Source: Stappia albiluteola
GTDB lineage: Bacteria; Pseudomonadota; Alphaproteobacteria; Rhizobiales; Stappiaceae
Direction of reading: 5' to 3'
DNA: 64,000 nt
Assembly: GCF_014050225.1 (NCBI RefSeq)
Contig: NZ_JACFXV010000053.1
Coordinates: 310,001 to 374,000, forward strand
Each line of letters opens with the position of its first letter. Position 1 is the stretch's first letter. The position numbers and the translations under genes are program-made. This document shows, one piece after another, positions 30,001 through 37,766 of the stretch. The notes under the pieces are model-generated. The model searched no databases and was not told the DNA's origin. It saw only the letters and a program-made list of their open reading frames with translations.

Positions 30001-30599
30001 ACATCGTCCTTCCCGACGGCTGCATGCTGAAGCCGCGTTATCCGGCCGCCGTCGTCGCCGGCAATGTCGAGACGAGCCAGCACGTGACGAACGCATTGTT
30101 CGGCGCGCTGAAGGCGATGGCGAACAGCCAGGGCACGATGAACAACCTCACCTTCGGCAACGACCAGTACCAGTATTACGAAACGCTGTGTTCAGGCTCG
30201 CCGGCGGGTCCCGGTTTTGCCGGCACCGACGCGGTGCATGTCCATATGACCAATTCCCGCCTCACCGATCCGGAAGTGCTGGAATTCCGCTATCCGGTGC
30301 TCCTGGAGGATTTCCATATCCGCGAGGGCTCGGGCGGCAAGGGCAAATGGAGTGCGGGCAACGGCACGTCGCGCACCATCCGTTTCCTGGAGGAAATGGA
30401 CTGCGCCATTCTCTCCTCCCACCGCACGCTTCCCCCGAAAGGCGGCAATGGCGGCGGCGACGGCGAAGTCGGCCACACTTATGTCCGCCGCAATTCCGGC
30501 GAGCGGCAGGAACTGAAAGGCTGCGACCAGACGGTGCTCAAGCCCGGCGAGGCGGTGACGGTCATCACGCCGACGGCAGGCGGCTGGGGGAAGGCATAA
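27003..30599 (+). CDS. 5-oxoprolinase/hydantoinase family protein (HyuA-HyuB fused)
   Basis: A 1198-residue cytosolic enzyme with both hydantoinase halves in one chain, as in 5-oxoprolinase. The N-terminal HyuA part has [13 protein letters not shown] (about 8-20), [14 protein letters not shown] and [12 protein letters not shown] for ATP binding. The HyuB half starts near residue 690 ([15 protein letters not shown]) and holds [12 protein letters not shown] and [11 protein letters not shown]. The family opens 5-oxoproline, hydantoins or related lactams with ATP. The ATG follows GGGAG. It is headed by a 30-bp palindrome and ends at a strong hairpin. The exact substrate is open. Confidence 0.92.
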   Translation: MTAAKWDFWIDRGGTFTDIVARTPEGEIRAHKVLSENPEAYRDAAIQGIRELMGVASGERIPSEKIATVKMGTTVATNALLERKGDRTLLVITRGFRDALEIGYQARPDIFAKEIIKPELLYEQVVEVAERVRADGTVEAEPDLAKVRADLQQAYDDGIRSVAIVFMHAYAFPEHEKQVAAIAREIGFPQVSVSHEVSPLMKLVGRGDTTVVDAYLSPILRRYVDQVAGELQIEGTGCRLMFMQSSGGLTAADLFQGKDAILSGPAGGVVGAVETSKMAGFDQVIGFDMGGTSTDVSHYDGDYERAFETEVAGVRMRAPMMRIHTVAAGGGSILHYKDNRFQVGPDSAGANPGPKCYRRNGPLAVTDANVMVGKLSPDFFPKIFGPGRDEALDADAVKAAFAELAAEIGDGRKPEEVADGFLKIAVENMANAIKKISVQRGYDVTHYALTCFGGAGGQHACAVADSLGMKTVIVHPLSGILSAYGMGLADIRSTRQQAVVKRLEESLLPDLQKLKSTLATETEAELERQGIAAGERETLTRAHLRYEGTDTPLAVAHGDIPSMVAAFEQAHKAQFGFTYEAKPIVVEALEVETVGGGAGIDEADLPLGSAEFAASRSTRFFADGAWQNAAVALRAELAPGNKVAGPALIVEPHQTIVVEPGWEAEISPKDHVILKRTVALKRTEAIGTKADPVMLEVFNNLFMSIAEQMGVTLQNTAYSVNVKERLDFSCAVFDASGALVANAPHMPVHLGSMDRSVETVIKLNAGDINPGDVFALNAPYNGGTHLPDITVVSPVFDDEGQEILFWTASRGHHADVGGTAPGSMTPLATTVDEEGVLIDNFRIVDKGAFQEEALVKILTDHPYPVRNVTQNVADLKAQIAANEKGVRELRKMVAHFGLDVVQAYMGHVQDNAEESVRRVIEALTDSEYEYPTDQGAVIKVRISVDKAKREATVDFTGTSEVKPNNFNAPEPVTRAAVLYCFRVMVEGDIPMNAGCLRPINIVLPDGCMLKPRYPAAVVAGNVETSQHVTNALFGALKAMANSQGTMNNLTFGNDQYQYYETLCSGSPAGPGFAGTDAVHVHMTNSRLTDPEVLEFRYPVLLEDFHIREGSGGKGKWSAGNGTSRTIRFLEEMDCAILSSHRTLPPKGGNGGGDGEVGHTYVRRNSGERQELKGCDQTVLKPGEAVTVITPTAGGWGKA

Positions 30600-30612
30600 T
30601 CTCACCAGCAAG

Positions 30613-30634
30613 GAGGCGGGCTTTGGCCCGCCTC
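30613..30634 (+). terminator. Rho-independent terminator of the oxoprolinase gene
   Basis: GAGGCGGGC-TTTG-GCCCGCCTC is a perfect 9-bp stem, 14 bp after the stop and followed within a few bases by TTTAATTTTT. It marks the left boundary of the AT-rich insert. Confidence 0.8.
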
Positions 30635-30680
30635 GGGACGTTTAATTTTTCCTCGACACAGCGTGCGAAATAAGTGTGTA

Positions 30681-30706
30681 ATTCCCCTATTTCAACTTGA
30701 GGGAAT
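30681..30706 (+). promoter_or_regulatory. Inverted repeat covering the ribosome site of the Cas2-like gene
   Basis: ATTCCC (30681-30686) can pair with GGGAAT (30701-30706) across a 14-base loop. The right arm includes most of the GAGGG Shine-Dalgarno sequence (30699-30703), so the hairpin would hide it. Possible translational control; not proven. Confidence 0.4.
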
Positions 30707-30710
30707 TTTG

Positions 30711-30977
30711 ATGACTATTTTTGTCGTTTGCTATGACTTAAATGCAGCTCGGCAGAACTATATTTGCATCACCGAAAGGCTCAAAGCCTTACCTCACTGC
30801 CATGCACAAGACTCTGTTTGGTTTGTTGAATATACGGGAAACGAAGTTTCATTGAGAGACGCACTATCTCAGTGTCTCGATGGCAACGACAAGCTATTCA
30901 TTAGCGCGATTTCCAATACATGGGCCGGAGAAAATATGCCAATCTGCGGCAAATGGTTGAACGATCGTGGCTACTAG
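30711..30977 (+). CDS. SinR-family Cas2-like small protein
   Basis: An 88-residue protein starting MTIFVVCYDLNAARQNY. The opening beta-strand ending in YDL, the middle strand QDSVWFVEYTG and the acidic pattern DALSQCLDGNDKLFISAIS match the so-called SinR family, small proteins with a Cas2/VapD-like ferredoxin fold. The YD aspartate corresponds to the Cas2 metal-binding Asp. It starts at ATG 30711 with GAGGG 7 bases upstream. No cas1 or CRISPR repeats are nearby. The gene is strikingly AT-rich compared with the neighbours and lies 103 bp before a DUF3800 gene on the same strand, suggesting a transferred two-gene unit, perhaps a toxin-like or defence module. The function is unknown. Confidence 0.75.
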   Translation: MTIFVVCYDLNAARQNYICITERLKALPHCHAQDSVWFVEYTGNEVSLRDALSQCLDGNDKLFISAISNTWAGENMPICGKWLNDRGY

Positions 30978-31080
30978 CAAATTTCAATAGCTTTGCAAAT
31001 ACTTCCGATTTTCAGATTTTTTCTGAGTAATTCGCCTCACTTTCAGCAACAACATCGAATTAGAAAGATATCTCTGTCAA

Positions 31081-31860
31081 ATGTATAGACTGTACGTCGA
31101 TGAAGTTGGAACAGATGACATTCTACACGTGGATGAAGACAATCATCGATATTTAAGTTTGACAGGCGTCGCGATGAAAATCGCCGACGCAAGAGATGAT
31201 TTAACACCGAAATTAGATTGGATAAAAGCCCACGTATTTGACCACGACCCTGACAGCCCCTTGATTTTCCATCGCTCAGATATTGTTAAAAGAAAGCGGG
31301 CGTTTGGTATTCTCAACAATGAACAAAAGCGCCAGCTTTTTGATCGAAGTATTCACAGAACAATGCTTACAACGCAATATACTGTTATTACGGCCTTAAT
31401 TGACAAACGTGGAATGATTCATCAGCCACATTGGAAAAATCAGCACCCATATCATTATCTTATGGAGATTCTTATAGAGAAATATACACAATTCCTAGAG
31501 CGAAGGAATGATATTGGTGACATCATGCCAGAAGGCCGGAAAGGCAAGAAAGATACATCGCTTCAAAAGGCATTCGACAAAGTAATGGAAAAAGGCACAT
31601 ACTATGTGTCACCAAATAGAATACAAACCAGAATAAAAAGCCCAACGCTCAAGATTCGATACAAAACAGACAACATTGCCGGCTTGCAGCTTTGCGATTT
31701 AATAGCTCATCCAAGCCATATTACTATTAGAGAGCGCATGCAGCACCCTGTTGTTGTCGGCAAATTTTGTGCGCTTGTCCGAGAAATTCTCTTGTCTGAA
31801 AAATATGACAGATCGGCTACCGGTCAAATTCAGGGATATGGATATAAGTGGTTCCCATAA
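31081..31860 (+). CDS. DUF3800 domain protein
   Basis: A 259-residue protein beginning MYRLYVDEVGTDD, with the characteristic DUF3800 YxDExG motif (Asp7-Glu8), an internal FHRSDI segment, and the terminal QLCDLIAHPSH motif. DUF3800 is thought to have an RNase H-like fold and is often found in mobile or defence islands; its activity is not established. Codon use is AT-rich (many AAA, ATA and TTT), unlike the rest of the window. The ribosome site is weak. It follows the Cas2-like gene and ends 4 bp before a perfect hairpin. Confidence 0.82.
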   Translation: MYRLYVDEVGTDDILHVDEDNHRYLSLTGVAMKIADARDDLTPKLDWIKAHVFDHDPDSPLIFHRSDIVKRKRAFGILNNEQKRQLFDRSIHRTMLTTQYTVITALIDKRGMIHQPHWKNQHPYHYLMEILIEKYTQFLERRNDIGDIMPEGRKGKKDTSLQKAFDKVMEKGTYYVSPNRIQTRIKSPTLKIRYKTDNIAGLQLCDLIAHPSHITIRERMQHPVVVGKFCALVREILLSEKYDRSATGQIQGYGYKWFP

Positions 31861-31864
31861 CAAA

Positions 31865-31884
31865 AATGGGGCTTTCGCCCCATT
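31865..31884. terminator. Hairpin terminator after the DUF3800 gene
   Basis: AATGGGGC-TTTC-GCCCCATT is a perfect 8-bp stem just after the stop codon. The T-rich side (TTTTTG) lies on the minus strand, so it could work in both directions, better for minus-strand transcripts. The following 200 bp (31,885-32,087) are AT-rich and contain no recognisable gene. Confidence 0.65.
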
Positions 31885-32087
31885 CGATGGATTATGTACC
31901 ATCTAACTACCGATCGCGTTAGCACCGGGTTAGGTGAAAACTAGTGCATCTTTCAGAGACAATCAAGATCCCCAGAAATTAGAGCCTCTCCAAGTATATA
32001 AGTATTTGATATTTATCATATTTCATAAAATTAGCAGGACCCTTTCGCTATCACGGCGATAACAATCCAGAAGCACATAAGCCTCCC

Positions 32088-32855
32088 TCAAATCCCCCGG
32101 ACCACCAGCGCCATGCCGAGAGTAAGGAGCAGGATCAACACTAGCCGCCGGAACGCCGAGGCTTCGAGCTTTCGGCGCAGGACGCCGCCCGCCCTGGTGC
32201 CGAGATAGACGACGCCCAGCCCGCAAGCGGAGATCGCGATGCTGGCGCCGGTCAGCAGCCCGAGCTTCGACAGGCCGAGCGCCATGACGATGCTGCCCAG
32301 CGTGAAGGAGCAGTTGATCGCCTGCACGAAGCGCTCGCGCGACAGGTTCAGTGAAATGAGAAAGGGCAGCACCGGCATGATCTGCGAGCCGGTGACGCCG
32401 TTGACGAGACCGGTGGCAAAGCCCGAAAGCGGCGCGAGCGGGCGGACGAGATGCTCCGGCAGGACGAAATCGGGGCTGCGCAAGGCATAGAAGCTGTAGG
32501 CGACCAACACGAGGCCGAGCACCAGCGCGCAAAGCTCCGCATCCACCGTATCGAGCAGCCAGAGGCCGGCGATCAGCCCGGGTACGGTGGCGGCGAGCAT
32601 CGGCCAGAAGCGGACGACAGTCTCGCGGAAATGGCCGGCTTCATGCATAACGAACAGGTTGCTGGCAATTGACGGCAGCAGGATCAGCGGCAGCGCGCTC
32701 TTCAGCCCGACCGCCAGCACCAGGAAAGGCAGGCAGGTCGTCGAAAAGCCGAGGCCCGTCGCGCCTTTCACGAAGGCGGCGAAGAGATAGGCAAGAGCGA
32801 TTGCCGCAAGCTGCGGGGCCGAGAAGGCGAGGACGCCCGCGAGAACGTCACCCAT
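32088..32855 (-). CDS. TauE/SafE-family sulfite or organosulfonate exporter-like permease
   Basis: A 255-residue inner-membrane protein with about eight hydrophobic segments. Family features are AYLFAAFVKGATGLGFSTTCLPFL in helix 1 and the second-half repeat FATGLVNGVTGSQIMPVLPFL. The family exports sulfite, sulfoacetate or related anions, but no sulfur gene is nearby, so the substrate is open. It is the first normal GC-rich gene to the right of the AT-rich insert. Confidence 0.88.
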   Translation of the reverse strand: MGDVLAGVLAFSAPQLAAIALAYLFAAFVKGATGLGFSTTCLPFLVLAVGLKSALPLILLPSIASNLFVMHEAGHFRETVVRFWPMLAATVPGLIAGLWLLDTVDAELCALVLGLVLVAYSFYALRSPDFVLPEHLVRPLAPLSGFATGLVNGVTGSQIMPVLPFLISLNLSRERFVQAINCSFTLGSIVMALGLSKLGLLTGASIAISACGLGVVYLGTRAGGVLRRKLEASAFRRLVLILLLTLGMALVVRGI

Positions 32856-32890
32856 GCGCGTTTACCTCGCCCTTCATCGCAAGACGCGCC

Positions 32891-33781
32891 TCAATAGCCG
32901 CCCACTTCCAGCATCCAGTTGAGGATCAGCCGCCAGTCGGTCATGCGGATCGGCGTGCCGTGCGTGCCGGTCTCGAAGAGCACGAATTTGGCCGGATATT
33001 TCGGCGCCACCTGCTTGATGCGGGTGAAGAACGCGGCCTGTTTCTGCCAGTCGTAGACGTTATCCCAGCTGCCATGGCCGAAATAGATCGGCAGCTTCTG
33101 CGAACGGAACACCTTGGTGGAAAGGAAGCTTTCGTCCCAGGCCGAGCCCATCAGCAGCATGCCGCCCATCAGCGCCGCCGTATCCGGGTTTCTGGCAAGC
33201 TGCCAGCACAGGAAGCTTCCCATCGAACCGCAGGCGACGAAGACCGGGGCTCCGGGCGAACGCGCCTTGTAATGGCGCATGAGGGCTGCGATATCGGCCG
33301 CGCCCTTGTCGCCGAAATCGGTGAAATCCGGCGAGATATAGAGCCCGCCATTGCGCGCCATCAGGTTCTTGATGCGATTGAAATTACCGCCGAAGCTCCA
33401 GTCGTTGGCACCCTGGAAGCGGTTGCCGCCCTGGCCGTGCACGTAGATGACGATCGCATTCGCCCCCGCCTCCTTGCCGACGCGGATATGACGGATGCTG
33501 CGGCCATTGGCCTCAAGCGTGTCGTCTTCCTGCGAGCGGCCGGGATAGGTAGAGACATATTCGCCATGCACCCGCCGCTCCCATTCCTTGTCGCGCCGGT
33601 GGATATCCCGGCGCTTGTCGTAATCCACGATGATGAAGGGATCACCGAGCTGGCCCGACAGCAGACCGGGATAGCGGAACAGCCCGTCCTTGTAGGGCGG
33701 CAGGCGATAGGACGCCCAGGCAGGTCCGGCCAGCAGCGCCAGCGCGAAAAAAAGAGCGAGGATGCGGCAGGAGAGCTTCAT
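32891..33781 (-). CDS. Secreted alpha/beta hydrolase
   Basis: A 296-residue protein with a clear Sec signal (LSCRILALFFALALLAGPAWA, cleavage near residue 23) and an alpha/beta-hydrolase fold. The oxyanion region VIYVHGQGGNRF is followed by the nucleophile elbow VACGSMGSFLC and a late catalytic His in FETGTHGTPIR. The elbow reads C-G-S-M-G, so the first Gly of GxSxG is Cys. The substrate is unknown. It is on the same strand as the TauE-like gene, 35 bp upstream of it, and possibly in one operon. Confidence 0.8.
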   Translation of the reverse strand: MKLSCRILALFFALALLAGPAWASYRLPPYKDGLFRYPGLLSGQLGDPFIIVDYDKRRDIHRRDKEWERRVHGEYVSTYPGRSQEDDTLEANGRSIRHIRVGKEAGANAIVIYVHGQGGNRFQGANDWSFGGNFNRIKNLMARNGGLYISPDFTDFGDKGAADIAALMRHYKARSPGAPVFVACGSMGSFLCWQLARNPDTAALMGGMLLMGSAWDESFLSTKVFRSQKLPIYFGHGSWDNVYDWQKQAAFFTRIKQVAPKYPAKFVLFETGTHGTPIRMTDWRLILNWMLEVGGY

Positions 33782-33849
33782 GCATTACCTATCTGCGGCC
33801 GGATAGCGGATTCTTCCGGCCGACAGGAAACCCTGACACGCTCCGAGTT

Positions 33850-34632
33850 TCAAGCGAAGCCGGCTGCCGGATGGCCGATTTGCGCGCGGGCAACCCGCGC
33901 CATCTCCACCAGCCGTTCGCGCAATTCGTCCGGTTTCGCAAGCGGTGGCTCGAAATCGACGCGCAGCGTCTGCTCTCCCGCTATCAGGTCCATGCCGTCC
34001 GGGTCGAGACCGGCGAGGCGCCATTCGGCCTCGGCGGCGTTGCCGAAGACCCGCGCATAAAGGCCGATCGCCTCAAGATGATCCGCGTTCATGTGTTCGA
34101 TGGCCGACGGCTCGACCTCGGCGAACCCCGCAAGCCTCGCCTGGTCGACGACGAGATCGTCCCTCGTCAACTCATAGGCCTTGCCGAAACCGCCATTGAG
34201 GTTTGCCCGCTCAGGCAAAATGCGGAAGAGGCCGAAATCGCTGAAATCGGCGTAGAGCCGGGCCTTCGGATGCCGGGTGATGTAGCGCCGCCGGGCATGG
34301 GCCTCCTCCACGGTGCCTTCCGCGAGGCGCTCGGCAACGCCGACAAGCGTCAGCCTGGGATGGGCGAGCGGATCGCCCTTGCCGGGCTCGCCCAGCAGCA
34401 GCGAGCAGACCGGATTATTGGCAAGCCCGCTGGTATGGGCCGACAGCGTGGAGACGAGGATAAGCGGCGCTCCGTCCGTCTCGGTGGCAACAGCGACGCG
34501 GGAGGCGAGCGGAATTCCGGTTCCCGCCTCCAGGACGGCGAGCGCGCCGTGCCGCGCCGAACGGATCAGGCGGCGTGCCAGCGCCCGTGCCTCGTCGTCG
34601 GTCGGACGAAGGACTGATCTGGTCTCGGTCAT
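33850..34632 (-). CDS. HugZ-like split-barrel protein with DUF2470 domain
   Basis: A 260-residue protein. The N-terminal pyridoxamine-oxidase-like split barrel (about 15-160; HGALAVLEAGTGIPLASRVAVATE, VSTLSAHTSGLANNPVCSLLLGEPG) is followed by a C-terminal DUF2470 module (AIEHMNADHLEAIGLYA). This architecture is that of HugZ/HutZ, which bind and in some bacteria degrade haem. No haem transport genes are adjacent, so the role is only suggested. The start is the ATG at 34632; an upstream extension has no family match. Confidence 0.82.
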   Translation of the reverse strand: MTETRSVLRPTDDEARALARRLIRSARHGALAVLEAGTGIPLASRVAVATETDGAPLILVSTLSAHTSGLANNPVCSLLLGEPGKGDPLAHPRLTLVGVAERLAEGTVEEAHARRRYITRHPKARLYADFSDFGLFRILPERANLNGGFGKAYELTRDDLVVDQARLAGFAEVEPSAIEHMNADHLEAIGLYARVFGNAAEAEWRLAGLDPDGMDLIAGEQTLRVDFEPPLAKPDELRERLVEMARVARAQIGHPAAGFA

Positions 34633-34844
34633 GACCGTAAACCTCGGTTTAAATTGAGTCTCTTGTACCGATAATTTGGGTCTCAGAGCGGTCGCCAGCA
34701 AGGCCAATCATTGATCCCGTTACGTCATCTGCCACCTTGTCGCCACATTCTCGGCGGCAAAATGCCGTTAAGGAATAATTAACCGTCGCGTCTCGCGCGG
34801 GAATTCCAGACGAGGTCGCAGGCGGAGTCCGTCGGGAGGTCGCC

Positions 34845-35471
34845 ATGCACCGCTTCAATCCGAAAGCGGCGATAGTCGCTTATGCCTTGTCCGCAAGCCT
34901 CATGATCCCGGTGCCCCAGGCGGGCGCGATGACTGCCGTCAACACGGCACCTGCCTTTTCGGGCGTCGAAACCGCGACCCTGCCGATCGTAAAGGTGCAG
35001 CGGCGCGGCGGAAATCGTGGCGGCGCACGCTGGTATCGCGGCGGCCGGGGTGGCGGTGCGCGCGCCTATCGCGGCGGCCAGGGCGCCAGGGCCTGGCGCG
35101 GCGGCGGCGGCAGGCGCTATGCCAACCAGCGCTGGCGTGGTAACCGCTCGGCCTATCGCGGCAAGCGGTACGCCAATCGGGGTTGGCGCGGCGGGCGCTA
35201 TGCCTACCGTTCCGGCGGCTGGGGCTATCCCTATTACTACAACAACGGCTATTACAACGGCGCGCTCGCGGCGGGCATCTTCGGTCTCGCGACAGGCGCA
35301 ATCATCGGTTCGGCCCTTTCACAACCTTATTACTACGACGCGCCGGTCAGCTATGCCTACGCTCCCTGGACGCCGGAATGGTACAGCTACTGCGCCGCGA
35401 AATATCGCAGTTTCAATCCTGACACCGGCTATTATCTTGCCTATTCAGGGCGTTATCGCTTCTGCCGATAA
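34845..35471 (+). CDS. BA14K-family protein with Arg/Gly-rich region
   Basis: A 208-residue exported protein. It has a signal peptide (about 1-28, ending PQAGA), a striking middle region (about 53-130) of RGG, YRGG and RYANR repeats, a glycine-rich hydrophobic segment (GALAAGIFGLATGAIIGSAL), and a C-terminal BA14K domain (WTPEWYSYCAAKYRSFNPDTG...YRFC). BA14K is a Brucella immunoreactive, lectin-like protein. The ATG at 34845 has GGGAGG 5 bases upstream. A paralogue with the same tail follows. Confidence 0.87.
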   Translation: MHRFNPKAAIVAYALSASLMIPVPQAGAMTAVNTAPAFSGVETATLPIVKVQRRGGNRGGARWYRGGRGGGARAYRGGQGARAWRGGGGRRYANQRWRGNRSAYRGKRYANRGWRGGRYAYRSGGWGYPYYYNNGYYNGALAAGIFGLATGAIIGSALSQPYYYDAPVSYAYAPWTPEWYSYCAAKYRSFNPDTGYYLAYSGRYRFCR

Positions 35472-35496
35472 GAGTTGTTCATTTCACGGAATCTCC

Positions 35497-35527
35497 AAGC
35501 GCCGAACATGTTTTCGGCGCTTTTTTT
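35497..35527 (+). terminator. Rho-independent terminator between the two BA14K genes
   Basis: AAGCGCCGAA pairs with TTCGGCGCTT across a six-base loop and is followed by a run of T. It lies 26 bp after the first BA14K stop, so the second copy is probably transcribed separately. Confidence 0.85.
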
Positions 35528-35648
35528 CGCGCTATTCGTGGTTGAAGCAAATCTGAACACCAGATGAACGGCAGTCTCAGAACCCGTTAAGACGTGGGCG
35601 CCTAGGATGCCATCATCGAATTCATCAAGCGCATGCGGAGACCGCATT

Positions 35649-36062
35649 ATGAGCCTGACCACTAAAGCCCTTGCCCTGGCCCTTGCCGGCGCCCTGACGC
35701 TGCCCGCCCTTGCGGGCGCGGAAGCGGGACAACGACACCACCGCCACAACAACGACGCGGGAGCGGCCCTTGCGGCGGGTGCGATCGGCCTTGCCGCCGG
35801 CGCGATCCTTGGCTCCACCCTGTCGCAGCCACGCTATGTCGAACCGGCGCCGGTCTATGTCGCTCCTCCCCCTCCCCCGCCGGTCTATCGCGAGCGGGTG
35901 ATCGTCGAGCGCCGCTACTATGACGGCCCGGAATACGTCGAATACGCACCGCGCCCCTGGACGCGTGAGTGGTATCGCTACTGTTCTTCGAAGTATCGGA
36001 GCTTCGACCCGCAGACCGGTACTTTTGTGACGTATGGCGGCCGGGAACGTTTCTGCCGCTGA
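35649..36062 (+). CDS. BA14K-family protein, second copy
   Basis: A 137-residue exported protein with a signal peptide (about 1-24), a glycine/alanine helix (AAGAIGLAAGAILGSTLSQP), a proline stretch APPPPPP, and the C-terminal domain WTREWYRYCSSKYRSFDPQTG...RERFC. The tail is clearly paralogous to the upstream gene, but the Arg/Gly-rich middle is missing. ATG 35649 was preferred to 35607 because the signal begins there and GGAG precedes it. Confidence 0.87.
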   Translation: MSLTTKALALALAGALTLPALAGAEAGQRHHRHNNDAGAALAAGAIGLAAGAILGSTLSQPRYVEPAPVYVAPPPPPPVYRERVIVERRYYDGPEYVEYAPRPWTREWYRYCSSKYRSFDPQTGTFVTYGGRERFCR

Positions 36063-36089
36063 TATTGCGAAAGAGACGGAAATTCGAAG

Positions 36090-36114
36090 GCCGGGGCATC
36101 GCTCCGGCTTTTTT
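36090..36114. terminator. Terminator between BA14K and extensin-like genes
   Basis: GCCGG and CCGGC form a short stem followed by TTTTTT on the plus strand. It lies between convergent genes, 28 bp after the BA14K stop. Confidence 0.7.
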
Positions 36115-36126
36115 CGTATCCGGCCG

Positions 36127-36789
36127 CTACTGACAGACCCGGATATCCGCCTTCCTGCCGTGGCGGGCAAGGTCGAGATGCAGGTGATCCTTGTGGTGCC
36201 TGTCCGCCTCGGGACCGAGCACGGTCGAAAACCGGCCACAGGCCCCCTCGTGAACGGAGCGCAGGAAAGCGCCGTCATGCAGGTCGGACCAGCCGTCCTC
36301 CACCTTGATCGTCCGGCCGTCCGCCAGGCGGAAGGCCGAAATATCCAGCGCGTTGGCAAAGGCATGTTCCGAAAGCGGCCCACGCGACGCGCCGTTGCGG
36401 CCCCGGCAGGAATAGGAGGCGGCGATAGTGAGCCCCGTCACCGGCTGGCCGTAGAGGGCAAGAGATGCCGGTTGAACGGTTTCCGAAAGCCAGCTTTCCG
36501 CCTCGCGAATGGCGGGGCAGCCCATTGTCGCCTCCTGCGAGAATTCCACCATACCGCCCTGCAGGGCCGAAACGGCGAAGGGGTGGTCGAGACCACAAAT
36601 GCCCGGGCCGTCGATCCTGCGCGCTCGGCGCAATCCGACGCTCTCCACGACCGCTCCCGAGGTGAGGCACGTCCTTTCCTCGCTCGCGCGCCAGGCTTCG
36701 CGCTCCTCCCATTCCCAGAAGGAGCCGCAGCCGCCAAGTGTGGCAAGAGCCAGCAAGGCAATCGCGCAGCGGGAAGAGAAATGTCGCAT
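36127..36789 (-). CDS. Extensin-like C-terminal domain lipoprotein
   Basis: A 220-residue protein with a lipoprotein signal (lipobox LGGC near residue 20) and an extensin-like C-terminal domain. The metal-peptidase-like pattern is visible as LSEHAFANALDISAF (His and Asp) and HKDHLHLDLA (His), resembling D,D-carboxypeptidases of the VanY/MepA fold. It probably acts on peptidoglycan in the periplasm; activity is not proven for the family. ATG 36789 was preferred to a TTG at 36813. It lies downstream of a second extensin-like gene on the same strand. Confidence 0.82.
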   Translation of the reverse strand: MRHFSSRCAIALLALATLGGCGSFWEWEEREAWRASEERTCLTSGAVVESVGLRRARRIDGPGICGLDHPFAVSALQGGMVEFSQEATMGCPAIREAESWLSETVQPASLALYGQPVTGLTIAASYSCRGRNGASRGPLSEHAFANALDISAFRLADGRTIKVEDGWSDLHDGAFLRSVHEGACGRFSTVLGPEADRHHKDHLHLDLARHGRKADIRVCQ

Positions 36790-36861
36790 GCACCGAGACT
36801 GACGCAGCGCCAATAAGAAATTCTTAACGATATCCGCGGTTTTGCCGATACAGGCGCCCGC

Positions 36862-37764
36862 CTACTCGCAGACGCGTTCCTTGCAATCCTCACCATCGCA
36901 GCGGTCGTCGAGGTGCAGGACCGCGCTGCCCTCGGCCGGTCCTTCGTGGCGCAGCATACCGGAAAAATGCGTGCAGGCCTTCCTGAAGACGACGTCCAGG
37001 AACTCGCCATCCTCGTTCCTGTCGCCGAAGCTCTCGGCGACCGAAATCACACGGTCATTGTCGAGATGAAAAGCGGTGATATCGATCGCCCTGCCGGCAT
37101 GATGTTCCCTCGCTTCCAGCGCGCCTTCACCGAAGGGAGTGCCGCAGGCGTAGCTCTGCGAGATCTCCACGCTGACGAGGCGCTCGCCCAGTTGCAGGAG
37201 GGCCGCGTCACTGGCGTCATCGACGAGGAAGCGCTCCACCATCATGGCGAACTCGCAATCGAGCAACGCCAGTCCCGGCAGGCGAACGCCGCCGCCAGGG
37301 CCAAGCGCAGCCAGATGGACCGGCTTTTCGACGCGGCAGTCGTCGGGACCCGATACGGGGCTCAGGACCTGGAGATTGCCTATCGCGAGCGGGCAGGTCT
37401 CCGTCTTGCGCATGCGCAGAAACATCCACTGCTCGATCCAGTGGCGCTTTTCGGCCGACTTCCGGCCGCCGGGAAAGGCTTCGATCGTCGACCCGGAAGA
37501 CCAACGCAGATCGGCGGGATTGAGCGTTGCCGAGGGCCTCTGGGGTTTCGGCGGCACTCGCAGGATGGAGCCCACAGGCCCTTCAGGCGGCACCTTTTCG
37601 AACGGCGGCACCAGCAAGGGCTGCGGCGGCTTTTCGGTCTCGCCGATTTTCAGGACTTCGAGCCTCTCCGGCGCAAGCGGCGAAGCCGAAGACTGACCGG
37701 ACGCAAGCAGATGGGGCAGGCAAGCCGCTGCAAGCCAGAGGAAAACCGGGAGGAAAGGCCGCAT
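36862..37764 (-). CDS. Extensin-like protein, second copy
   Basis: A 300-residue protein with a signal peptide (about 1-22), a proline-rich segment (about 45-75) and an extensin-like domain in the C-terminal half. The counterpart of the metal site reads REHHAGRAIDITAF, while the end reads SAVLHLDDRCDG, so the usual HxDHxHxD end motif is altered and loses histidines. It may be non-catalytic. The ATG lies 2 bp after the decarboxylase stop, which suggests co-transcription. It is paralogous to the next gene. Confidence 0.78.
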   Translation of the reverse strand: MRPFLPVFLWLAAACLPHLLASGQSSASPLAPERLEVLKIGETEKPPQPLLVPPFEKVPPEGPVGSILRVPPKPQRPSATLNPADLRWSSGSTIEAFPGGRKSAEKRHWIEQWMFLRMRKTETCPLAIGNLQVLSPVSGPDDCRVEKPVHLAALGPGGGVRLPGLALLDCEFAMMVERFLVDDASDAALLQLGERLVSVEISQSYACGTPFGEGALEAREHHAGRAIDITAFHLDNDRVISVAESFGDRNEDGEFLDVVFRKACTHFSGMLRHEGPAEGSAVLHLDDRCDGEDCKERVCE

Positions 37765-37766
37765 TC

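Noticed and set aside
28821-30083. 420-codon minus-strand frame in the oxoprolinase gene
   Set aside because: Antisense to the well-supported 1198-residue enzyme, with no recognisable motif.
30711-30977. A CRISPR-Cas adaptation locus based on the Cas2-like gene
   Set aside because: No cas1, no other cas genes and no direct repeats with spacers are found in the AT-rich insert or around it.
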